NCBI GenBank assembly: GCA_017882055.1
Contig: JADGQE010000158.1
Span: 1 to 8,726, forward strand
Direction: 5' to 3'
DNA from: Thermoflexales bacterium
GTDB lineage: Bacteria > Chloroflexota > Anaerolineae > Fen-1058
Length of the DNA stretch: 8,726 bases
Shown: in pieces, positions 1 through 8,726 of the stretch
How the letters are laid out: every line of letters starts with the position of its first letter
Numbering within the stretch: position 1 is the first letter of the stretch
The notes under the pieces: generated by a model
What the model saw: only the letters and a program-made list of their open reading frames with translations
Databases searched by the model: none
What the model was told of the DNA's origin: nothing
Position numbers and translations under genes: made by a program

Positions 1-98
1 GTGATGGCCGCCGTCAGCGTCGTCTTGCCGTGGTCGATGTGGCCCATCGTGCCGACGTTGACATGCGGCTTGGTGCGATCAAAATGCTGCTTCGACAT
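1..98 (-). CDS. tuf: Elongation factor Tu, N-terminal fragment (cut by window edge)
   Basis: EF-Tu is the GTPase that carries aminoacyl-tRNA to the ribosomal A site. Only 32 full codons and two bases are visible; the gene continues past base 1. The protein starts MSKQHFDRTKPHVNVGTMGH and contains the P-loop GHIDHGKT (residues 19-26) followed by TLTAAI, which is diagnostic of EF-Tu. The ATG at 98-96 is supported by a strong Shine-Dalgarno, AGGAGGA, at 106-112 with 7-nt spacing. It lies 53 nt downstream of the fusA stop, the standard last position of the str operon. No separate promoter is visible in that gap, so it is probably co-transcribed with fusA. The gene may have a second copy elsewhere, as is common for tuf, but that cannot be judged here. 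Confidence 0.96.
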   Translation of the reverse strand, partial: MSKQHFDRTKPHVNVGTMGHIDHGKTTLTAAI

Positions 99-151
99 GA
101 TAGTATCCTCCTAACGTGGGGTAGCGTCTTGTTGCTACCAAAATCTCGTGC

Positions 152-2248
152 TTAACGGGACCGCGACGGTTCACGCCGGCCCTTTTGTAAAATTTCTTCC
201 GCAACACTATCCGAGACTTCGGCGTAGTGTTCAAATTCCATCGTGAAGGTGCCGCGCCCCTGCGTCGATGAGCGCAGATCGGTGGCATAACCAAACATGT
301 TCGCCAGCGGCACGTGCGAATGAATCACTTGTGCGTTGCCGGGCCGCGGCTCCATGCCTTCGATCTGGCCGCGGCGTGACGACAAGTTGCCAATCACATC
401 GCCGGTATATTCATCCGGCACGACGACTTCGACTTTCATAATCGGCTCAAGCAAGACGGGCTTCGCTCTCAGCGCGCCATCTTTGACCGCCATCGAGGCC
501 GCAATCTTGAAAGCCATTTCGTTGGAGTCCACTTCGTGGTACGAGCCGTCAACCAGAGTGACCTTGACATCCACCATCGGGTAACCCGCTAACACACCCG
601 ACTCCATGGCTTCCTTCGCGCCCTTTTCAACCGCCGGCACATATTCTTTCGGGACAGTGCCGCCGATGATGCCATTCTCAAATTCGAAGCCCTTGCCCTT
701 TTCAAGCGGATCGAGTTCGAGCCACACGTGACCATATTGGCCGCGACCGCCCGATTGGCGCACGAAGCGCCCCTCAACCTTGACGTGCCGCGTAATCGTT
801 TCGCGATAAGCGACCTTCGGACGGCCGACGTTCGCCTGCACTCGAAATTCGCGCAGCATGCGATCGACCAACACTTCCAGGTGAAGCTCACCCATGCCGG
901 CGATCAGCGTTTGCGCGGTATTCTCATCACTGCGAACGCGGAACGTAGGATCTTCTTCGGCCAGGCGGCGGAGGGCTTCACCCATCTTGTCTTGATCGGC
1001 GGCCGTCTTAGGCTCGATGGCGATCTCGATCACCGGATCGGGGAACGTGATGCGCTCCAGCACAATCGGTGCATCTGGATCGCACAGAGTATCGCCTGTG
1101 AACGAATCCTTCAGCCCCAACGTGGCACCAATGTCGCCTGCATAAACTTCAGTTAATTCCTCGCGGCGATCGGCATACATGCGCAGCACACGGCCCAGGC
1201 GTTCTTTACGCTTCTTCGACGAGTTCATGACCGTTTCGCCGACATCCACTTTGCCGGAATAAACGCGGAAATAAGCCAGGCGGCCCACATACGGATCGGC
1301 CACAATCTTAAAGACCAACGCACAAAACGGTTCGTTGTCATCCGTCGGGCGCGGTTCAGATTCGTCGGTATCGGGGTTAAGGCCGGTGACTGCCGGAATA
1401 TCGAGCGGTGACGGCAAATAATCAATCACCGCGTCGAGCATCGGCTGCACCCCTTTGTTTTTTAAACTTGATCCACACAGCACCGGGACTAACTTATTCG
1501 CGATGGTGGCCCTGCGGAGAGCCTGCTTCAATTCTACTACGGAGATTACTTCGCCTTCGAGGTATCGATGAGTCAAACCATCGTCGGATTCTGCGATACG
1601 CTCGACGAGCGTTTCGTGCGCGGCTTTGGCTTCATCCAGCATATCCGCCGGAATGTCGCGCCGCTCCAGCTCGAGGCCCAGATCATCAACCCAGTAAATC
1701 GCCTTCATTTCTAAGAGGTCAACCACTGCTTTGAACTCGGCCTCGCGTCCGATAGGCAATTGCAGCAACACCGGATTCGCGCCAAGTCGATCTTTGATCA
1801 TGCTAACAGTCCGATGGAAATCTGCGCCAACCCGATCGAGCTTGTTGACGAAGCACATGCGCGGCACGTGGTAGCGATCGGCTTGACGCCAGACCGTTTC
1901 CGATTGAGGCTCGACGCCCGCGACGCCGTCAAAGACAACCACACCGCCATCCAGTACGCGCAGCGATCGCTGTACCTCGGCGGTGAAGTCAATATGTCCG
2001 GGCGTGTCGATGATGTTGATTTGATAGTCGCGCCAGTTGGCGGTGATGGCCGCGGCCGTGATCGTAATACCGCGTTCGCGTTCCTGCTCCATCCAATCGG
2101 TCACGGTCGTGCCATCGTCGACGTTGCCAATGCGATACGTCTTGCCGGTATAAAACAAGACCCGCTCGGTCGTCGTCGTTTTACCGGCGTCGATATGGGC
2201 AATGATGCCGATATTGCGCATAAATTCGAGCGGGAATTCCCGTGTCAT
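152..2248 (-). CDS. fusA: Elongation factor G (translocation GTPase)
   Basis: EF-G drives GTP-dependent translocation of tRNAs and mRNA, and with RRF it recycles ribosomes. The protein is 698 aa, the normal length. Visible motifs are the P-loop AHIDAGKT (17-24), switch I RGITIT (59-64), DTPGH (81-85), NKLD (135-138) and CGSS (258-261, where CGSA is more usual). The domain IV signature GGRGQYGHVW lies at 500-509, the domain IV tip loop GSYHEVDSNEMAF at 568-580 with the tip histidine at 571, and the domain V loop SSRRGQIEGM at 623-632. The start MTREFPLE is chosen because it matches the family N-terminus; the same frame stays open back to 2458, but that would overlap rpsG. The Shine-Dalgarno is weak (only GAG at 2256-2258, 7-nt spacing), unlike its neighbours. 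The C-terminus ends in a basic, serine-containing tail (GRREPSRSR). It looks like canonical EF-G rather than a paralogue such as EF-G2 or TetM. Confidence 0.97.
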   Translation of the reverse strand: MTREFPLEFMRNIGIIAHIDAGKTTTTERVLFYTGKTYRIGNVDDGTTVTDWMEQERERGITITAAAITANWRDYQINIIDTPGHIDFTAEVQRSLRVLDGGVVVFDGVAGVEPQSETVWRQADRYHVPRMCFVNKLDRVGADFHRTVSMIKDRLGANPVLLQLPIGREAEFKAVVDLLEMKAIYWVDDLGLELERRDIPADMLDEAKAAHETLVERIAESDDGLTHRYLEGEVISVVELKQALRRATIANKLVPVLCGSSLKNKGVQPMLDAVIDYLPSPLDIPAVTGLNPDTDESEPRPTDDNEPFCALVFKIVADPYVGRLAYFRVYSGKVDVGETVMNSSKKRKERLGRVLRMYADRREELTEVYAGDIGATLGLKDSFTGDTLCDPDAPIVLERITFPDPVIEIAIEPKTAADQDKMGEALRRLAEEDPTFRVRSDENTAQTLIAGMGELHLEVLVDRMLREFRVQANVGRPKVAYRETITRHVKVEGRFVRQSGGRGQYGHVWLELDPLEKGKGFEFENGIIGGTVPKEYVPAVEKGAKEAMESGVLAGYPMVDVKVTLVDGSYHEVDSNEMAFKIAASMAVKDGALRAKPVLLEPIMKVEVVVPDEYTGDVIGNLSSRRGQIEGMEPRPGNAQVIHSHVPLANMFGYATDLRSSTQGRGTFTMEFEHYAEVSDSVAEEILQKGRREPSRSR

Positions 2249-2320
2249 CTCTAAACTCGCTACTGTTGTCAGGTGGTGGGTTTCGGCCCATGACGGGCGA
2301 CTCGCCGCCACCCAAACTCC

Positions 2321-2356
2321 AAAAATATCTCTGTCTGCCGCGCTCACGCGGCAGAC
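2321..2356 (-). terminator. Strong hairpin between rpsG and fusA, attenuator or processing site
   Basis: The arms 2333-2342 and 2347-2356 are perfect inverted repeats (GTCTGCCGCG and CGCGGCAGAC) separated by a 4-nt loop, TGAG in the transcript. The stem begins 7 nt after the rpsG stop codon. Downstream in the transcript comes AGAGATATTTTT, so the T5 run starts about 7 nt after the stem instead of abutting it. That makes it an imperfect intrinsic terminator. It could partially attenuate fusA-tuf, be an RNase processing site, or protect the 3' end of an rpsL-rpsG transcript. The hairpin is read directly from the sequence; its role is inferred. Confidence 0.5.
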
Positions 2357-2363
2357 ATCATCC

Positions 2364-2834
2364 CTACCAGCGGAAGTGCGCGAAAGCCCGGTTGGCCTCC
2401 GCCATCTTGTGCGTTTCCTCGCGCTTCTTGATCGCAGCGCCGTTGCCGGCGGCCGCATCCATCAATTCGCCAGCCAATTTCTCGGCCATCGATTTGCCGC
2501 CGCGCGAACGAGCCGCGCCCAGCAACCAGCGCATCGCCAAAGTGTTGCGCCGATCGGCCGGCACTTCCACCGGAACCTGATAGGTCGCCCCGCCCACCCG
2601 CCGCGGCTTGACCTCAATCATCGGTGTGGCATTCTTCATCGCCGATTCAAACACTTCCATCGGCGGCTTCTTGGCGCGCTCCTCGATCAGACTGAACGCA
2701 TCATACACAATTCGCAGCGCGACACTCTTCTTGCCGCCGCGCATCATCCGATTAACGAAGTCCGACACCGTAATGCTGTTATAGCGGATGTCGGGCAAAA
2801 CTTGGCGCTTAAAGGCACGTACACGTCGAGACAT
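2364..2834 (-). CDS. rpsG: 30S ribosomal protein S7
   Basis: S7 is a primary 16S rRNA-binding protein that nucleates assembly of the 30S head and lies near the E site and mRNA exit. The protein is 156 aa, the usual bacterial length. It shows the typical opening MSRRV...LPD, the signature RRVGGATYQVPVEV (78-91), RRNTLAMRWL (95-104) and the conserved end KREETHKMAEANRAFAHFRW. The ATG at 2834-2832 is preceded by AGGAGA (2844-2849, 9-nt spacing). It starts 34 nt after the rpsL stop, so the two are clearly co-transcribed. In E. coli S7 represses its operon by binding the S12-S7 intercistronic RNA. Here that spacer is short and shows no obvious large structure, whereas the spacer after rpsG is long and structured. 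Confidence 0.98.
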   Translation of the reverse strand: MSRRVRAFKRQVLPDIRYNSITVSDFVNRMMRGGKKSVALRIVYDAFSLIEERAKKPPMEVFESAMKNATPMIEVKPRRVGGATYQVPVEVPADRRNTLAMRWLLGAARSRGGKSMAEKLAGELMDAAAGNGAAIKKREETHKMAEANRAFAHFRW

Positions 2835-2868
2835 GTGCTTAGTTCTCCTGATTCACAACCACGAGCCC

Positions 2869-3297
2869 CTAGGCCTGCTTGACCTTGGGTCGCTTGGAGC
2901 CGTACTTTGATCGACCTTGCGAACGCTTCTCAACACCCGCCGTGTCCAGACTGCCGCGCACGATGTGATAACGCACGCCGGGCAAGTCCTTGACGCGGCC
3001 GCCGCGAATCAACACCACCGAGTGTTCCTGAAGGTTGTGACCTTCGCCGGGGATGTAAGCCGAGACCTCGATGCCGTTGGACAAGCGCACACGCGCGACC
3101 TTGCGCAACGCCGAGTTCGGTTTCTTGGGCGTCTGCGTGCGGACGATGGTGCACACGCCGCGCTTCTGCGGGGCACCCTTCGCGCTCTTCGTGCGGCGCT
3201 GCTTGAAGGAGTTCCACGTAAACTGCAACGCGGGCGCCTTGCTCTTAGTCTTCTTGACTTTGCGGCCTTTGCGAACCAGTTGATTTACGGTCGGCAC
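2869..3297 (-). CDS. rpsL: 30S ribosomal protein S12
   Basis: S12 sits at the decoding centre, controls accuracy and is the classical streptomycin-resistance target. The protein is 142 aa, longer than the 124-aa E. coli form, because of an insert of about 18 residues at 24-41 before APQKRGVCT; Gram-positive S12 proteins such as that of Bacillus subtilis carry a similar insert. The decoding loops PKKPNSALRK (57-66) and GGRVKDLPGVRYH (99-111) are intact, with wild-type lysines at both streptomycin-associated positions. Asp104 is the counterpart of the RimO-modified aspartate. The start is GTG (3297-3295), not ATG. It is fixed by the strong Shine-Dalgarno GGAGGA at 3306-3311 with 8-nt spacing and by the family start PTVNQLVRKGR. 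It is the first gene of the str operon here and has its own promoter upstream. Confidence 0.98.
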   Translation of the reverse strand: MPTVNQLVRKGRKVKKTKSKAPALQFTWNSFKQRRTKSAKGAPQKRGVCTIVRTQTPKKPNSALRKVARVRLSNGIEVSAYIPGEGHNLQEHSVVLIRGGRVKDLPGVRYHIVRGSLDTAGVEKRSQGRSKYGSKRPKVKQA

Positions 3298-3422
3298 TGA
3301 CGTTATCCTCCGTGAAGAAAGGCCATCCAGAGCTGCACGATGGCCCCCTCAGTAAAAAACAAATCCTTGTTCAATTGTAGGGCGGCGATGGGGTGTTTTG
3401 CCATCACCCACCCTTACTGCGG
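3298..3422 (-). promoter_or_regulatory. Structured 5' leader of the str operon
   Basis: The untranslated leader of about 120 nt contains two hairpins. The first (3380-3413) pairs GGTGATGG with CCATCGCC around a 9-nt loop, with one G-U pair. After a single bulged G it continues with GGGT/GCCC, giving about 12 bp. The second (arms 3321-3327 and 3339-3345) is a perfect 7-bp stem GGCCATC/GATGGCC with an 11-nt loop, immediately followed in the transcript by TTTCTT and then the rpsL Shine-Dalgarno. A T6 run (3354-3359 on the transcribed complement) lies between the hairpins. The arrangement resembles an attenuation or autoregulation leader of a ribosomal protein operon. No known riboswitch or protein-binding leader class is recognised. 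Confidence 0.45.
3303..3404 (-). CDS. Possible 33-aa leader peptide upstream of rpsL
   Basis: A small ORF begins ATG at 3404-3402 and runs 33 codons to TAA at 3305-3303. It starts MAKHPIAALQLNKD and ends MAFLHGG. A purine-rich AAGGG (3411-3415) stands 6 nt before the ATG, and the whole ORF falls downstream of the predicted rpsL transcription start. Its last two sense codons are the GGAGGA that serves as the rpsL Shine-Dalgarno, and its stop is 5 nt before the rpsL GTG. This geometry would allow translational coupling or leader-peptide control. Against it, an open frame of this length is not rare by chance, and no known peptide family is recognised. Its start is also buried in a hairpin stem. 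Confidence 0.3.
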   Translation of the reverse strand: MAKHPIAALQLNKDLFFTEGAIVQLWMAFLHGG

Positions 3423-3428
3423 CACGTG

Positions 3429-3457
3429 ATAGTACCACACGGCACGCAGTCTGTCAA
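3429..3457 (-). promoter_or_regulatory. Sigma70-type promoter of rpsL-rpsG-fusA-tuf
   Basis: On the minus strand there is a perfect -35 TTGACA (3457-3452), a 17-nt spacer and a -10 TACTAT (3434-3429, 4 of 6 consensus bases). Transcription should start near 3420-3424. Short A-runs at 3461-3464 and 3473-3477 lie where an UP element would sit. This places the str operon under its own promoter, separate from rpoB. Confidence 0.75.
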
Positions 3458-3482
3458 CCCTTTTGGGCTTCGTTTTTAACGT

Positions 3483-3518
3483 CAGCCTCGCAGTCTTTTG
3501 GAATTGACCGCGAGGCCG
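3483..3518 (-). terminator. Hairpin just after rpoB, weak terminator candidate
   Basis: The arms 3510-3518 and 3483-3491 form a 9-bp stem (CGGCCTCGC with GCGAGGCTG, one G-U pair) around an 18-nt loop, starting 9 nt after the rpoB stop. The sequence after the stem in the transcript is ACGTTAAAAACG, with no T-run, so it is not a canonical intrinsic terminator. It may stabilise the 3' end of the rpoB message or act with a termination factor. The same stretch overlaps the region upstream of the rpsL promoter. Confidence 0.3.
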
Positions 3519-3527
3519 GCTGATCAT

Positions 3528-7436
<3,909 letters not shown>

Positions 7437-7477
7437 CCACTATCTCCTCATCGCAAATCTTACGCGCGAAAACGCAC

Positions 7478-7500
7478 AAAAGGGGGATAGGAATCCCCCT
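7478..7500 (-). terminator. Leader hairpin upstream of rpoB, possible attenuator
   Basis: A perfect 8-bp stem AGGGGGAT/ATCCCCCT (7493-7500 with 7481-7488) closes a TCCT loop. The transcript continues TTTG, making a run of four T including the last stem base. It lies within the rpoB leader, about 45 nt after the predicted transcription start and 44 nt before the ATG. The T-run is short, so full termination is unlikely. Partial attenuation of rpoB is the plausible role, comparable in principle to the E. coli attenuator before rpoB. Confidence 0.45.
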
Positions 7501-7551
7501 GACGGCTGGAGTAAGGCAATGTTTTATCTAGTTGTGTTCGTGCGAAAGAAC

Positions 7552-7580
7552 ATTATACAAGGCCGTGTGGATTCTGTCAA
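7552..7580 (-). promoter_or_regulatory. Perfect consensus sigma70 promoter of rpoB
   Basis: The minus strand reads TTGACA (7580-7575), 17 nt, TATAAT (7557-7552), an exact match to both consensus hexamers at the optimal spacing. Transcription should begin near 7545, giving a leader of about 108 nt. The -35 is only 36 bp from the stop of the upstream ABC ATPase gene. Confidence 0.9.
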
Positions 7581-7582
7581 CA

Positions 7583-7603
7583 GCCAATTTTTGCCAATTT
7601 TTT
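7583..7603 (-). promoter_or_regulatory. UP-element-like phased A-tracts upstream of the rpoB promoter
   Basis: A 10-bp unit GCCAATTTTT (plus strand) is repeated exactly in tandem at 7583-7592 and 7593-7602. On the minus strand this gives two A5-6TT tracts one helical turn apart, at about -44 to -48 and -54 to -59, directly before the -35. This matches the position and composition of proximal and distal UP-element subsites contacted by the alpha C-terminal domains, and phased A-tracts also bend DNA. Function is inferred. Confidence 0.6.
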
Positions 7604-7616
7604 GGAGACAACAACT

Positions 7617-8621
7617 TCAGGCGGCCGGCCGGGTAATGCCAACGCTACTCGGCTGGCGAAGATGACAGGCCGCCAAATGTCCACCGCCTAAATCGATTAA
7701 CGGCGGTTCCACTTGCGAGCAAACCTCGATCGCCACGGGGCAGCGTGGATGGAAGCGGCAACCGCTTGGCGGGTTGAGCGGGCTGGGCACATCGCCTGCC
7801 AGAATGATCCGCTCGCGTCGGAGTTTCGGATTGGGGACCGGGATCGCTGATAGCAGCGCTTGCGTATAGGGATGCTGCGGATTGCGATACAACTCAATTC
7901 GATCAGCCAGCTCGACGAGTTTACCCAGATACATTACCGCCACGCGATCGCTGATATGCTCAACGACACTCATATTGTGCGCGATAAAGATGTAAGTTAA
8001 ACCGAATTCATGTTGAAGTTCACGCAATAAATTCAGCACCTGCGATTGAATCGACACGTCCAGCGCGGACACCGGCTCGTCGCAGACCAGAAACTTGGGC
8101 CGCAATATCAATGCACGCGCAATACCGATGCGCTGCCGCTGACCGCCGGAAAATTCGTGCGGATAACGTTTGGCGTGATAATCTTCCAGCCCAACCTTGC
8201 GCATAATCTCCAGCACCTGCCTGTGCCGTTCACGCGCGTTCTTCATGCCGTGCACCAGCAACCCTTCGCCGATGCTGTCACCCACCGGTGTGCGCGGATC
8301 AAGCGACGAGAACGGATCTTGGAAAATGATCTGCATCTCGCGGCGCAGCGTCTTGAGACCAGCGCCTTTGAGTTTCAGAATATCTCGGCCCTCAAAGCGG
8401 ATCGAGCCGCTGGTTGGCTCGATCAGTCGCAACAACATCCGGCCGATCGTCGTCTTGCCGCAGCCCGATTCACCCACCATGCCCAGTGTTTCACCGCGCC
8501 TTACAGCGAAACTGACATTCTCAACTGCTTTGACTTCAGCCACGGTACGTTGCAAAACACCGCCGCGCACCGGAAAGTATTTGGTTAGATTCTCAACTTC
8601 GACGAGATTATCGTTTGGCAT
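7617..8621 (-). CDS. Di/oligopeptide ABC transporter ATP-binding protein (DppF/OppF type)
   Basis: This is a cytoplasmic ATPase subunit of a peptide or related solute importer, expected to pair with a DppD-like ATPase and two permeases. From MPNDNLVEVENL it is 334 aa. It has Walker A GESGCGKTT (50-58), the Q-loop IFQDP (99-103), signature FSGGQRQR (157-164), Walker B FLVCDEP (177-183), D-loop SALD (185-188) and H-loop His215. The DppF-type opening KYFPVRGGVLQ is present. The C-terminal oligopeptide-transporter domain (about 248-322) has cysteines at 288, 294, 301 and 319; related DppD proteins bind a [4Fe-4S] cluster through such a set. The start is uncertain: the frame is also open to an ATG at 8675 (18 more residues) with a slightly better GGA element and closer spacing to the preceding stop. 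8621 is preferred on family N-terminus grounds. No clear Shine-Dalgarno precedes 8621. Substrate cannot be told. Confidence 0.93.
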   Translation of the reverse strand: MPNDNLVEVENLTKYFPVRGGVLQRTVAEVKAVENVSFAVRRGETLGMVGESGCGKTTIGRMLLRLIEPTSGSIRFEGRDILKLKGAGLKTLRREMQIIFQDPFSSLDPRTPVGDSIGEGLLVHGMKNARERHRQVLEIMRKVGLEDYHAKRYPHEFSGGQRQRIGIARALILRPKFLVCDEPVSALDVSIQSQVLNLLRELQHEFGLTYIFIAHNMSVVEHISDRVAVMYLGKLVELADRIELYRNPQHPYTQALLSAIPVPNPKLRRERIILAGDVPSPLNPPSGCRFHPRCPVAIEVCSQVEPPLIDLGGGHLAACHLRQPSSVGITRPAA

Positions 8622-8696
8622 GTTTTGTTTCGCTTGCGAAAGTTCCCGCCATCCAGCAGGGTCGCCATTCCGCATTCATTTTTTCCGAATTCTGCA

Positions 8697-8726
8697 CTAT
8701 TCATACAACCAACAGCGTGCCGTATG
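8697..8726 (-). CDS. C-terminal end of upstream ABC ATPase (DppD/OppD-like), partial
   Basis: Nine codons enter from the window edge and read HTARCWLYE, then TAG at 8699-8697. The pattern H-x-x-x-C-x-L-x is the usual end of the C-terminal domain of dipeptide/oligopeptide transporter ATPases. It parallels the HLAACHLRQ near the end of the neighbouring ATPase. Paired ATPase genes in this order (dppD then dppF) are normal for these importers. The assignment rests on nine residues plus context, so it is tentative. The gap to the next gene is 75 nt (21 nt if that gene starts at 8675). Confidence 0.5.
   Translation of the reverse strand, partial: HTARCWLYE

Noticed and set aside
120..139. 6-bp hairpin (GGTAGC/GCTACC, 8-nt loop) between fusA and tuf
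   Set aside because: It is short, has a large loop and no following T-run. It is too weak to call a terminator and may be chance.
2249..2458. In-frame 70-codon extension of EF-G
   Set aside because: It would overlap the end of rpsG and run through the intergenic hairpin. The residues are unlike any EF-G, whose family start matches MTREFPLE at 2248.
2202..2882. Plus-strand open frame of 226 codons across rpsG and the rpsG-fusA spacer
   Set aside because: It runs antisense to rpsG and the fusA start and has a low-complexity Arg/His-rich translation typical of antisense shadows.
7440..7451. Three-codon ORF (ATG AGG AGA TAG) overlapping the rpoB Shine-Dalgarno
   Set aside because: It is too short to distinguish from chance. 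The bases are explained by the Shine-Dalgarno itself.
7594..7605. CCAA-AAAA-TTGG palindrome after the ABC ATPase gene as its terminator
   Set aside because: The stem is only 4 bp and AT-rich. The sequence is better explained as part of the phased A-tracts upstream of the rpoB promoter.
8622..8675. Alternative upstream start adding 18 residues to the ABC ATPase
   Set aside because: It is not excluded, but the extra residues do not look like the family and the N-terminus at 8621 matches typical DppF starts. It is kept as an alternative in the gene entry.

Overview
The window is a housekeeping stretch of a bacterial chromosome. Every supported gene lies on the minus strand, so transcription runs from high to low coordinates. 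In that order it holds: the last codons of a probable dipeptide/oligopeptide ABC ATPase (dppD/oppD-like), a complete partner ATPase (dppF/oppF-like), rpoB (RNA polymerase beta), rpsL (S12), rpsG (S7), fusA (EF-G), and the first 32 codons of tuf (EF-Tu). Base composition is moderately GC-rich. The S12 insert resembles that of Gram-positive bacteria, the rifampicin-pocket sequence is HKRTLS, and beta carries a large Trp-rich, acidic insert near its C-terminus. Together these suggest a member of the Chloroflexota, perhaps Anaerolineae-like. That placement is an inference from remembered family features, not a search result.

Layout: (1) 7617-8726 is the end of a peptide-import operon, two ATPase genes in tandem. 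(2) 7437-7616 is the rpoB control region: phased A-tracts, a perfect TTGACA-17-TATAAT promoter and an 8-bp leader hairpin. (3) 3528-7436 is rpoB. (4) 3298-3527 lies between rpoB and rpsL. It holds a weak hairpin after rpoB, a second strong promoter, and a structured leader of about 120 nt that contains a possible 33-codon upstream ORF ending next to the rpsL Shine-Dalgarno. (5) 1-3297 is the str operon rpsL-rpsG-fusA-tuf, with a perfect 10-bp hairpin between rpsG and fusA.

The str operon genes supply two 30S proteins and two translation GTPases, and rpoB supplies the catalytic beta subunit. The main departure from the textbook order is that rpoB stands alone: rpoC is not downstream, and rplJ/rplL are not upstream. 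Both the rpoB unit and the str unit have their own promoters. I see no mobile element, CRISPR array, tRNA or rRNA, and no clearly novel multi-gene system. The points most worth a second look are the orphan rpoB arrangement, the beta insert, the rpsL leader with its possible leader peptide, and the intergenic hairpins.
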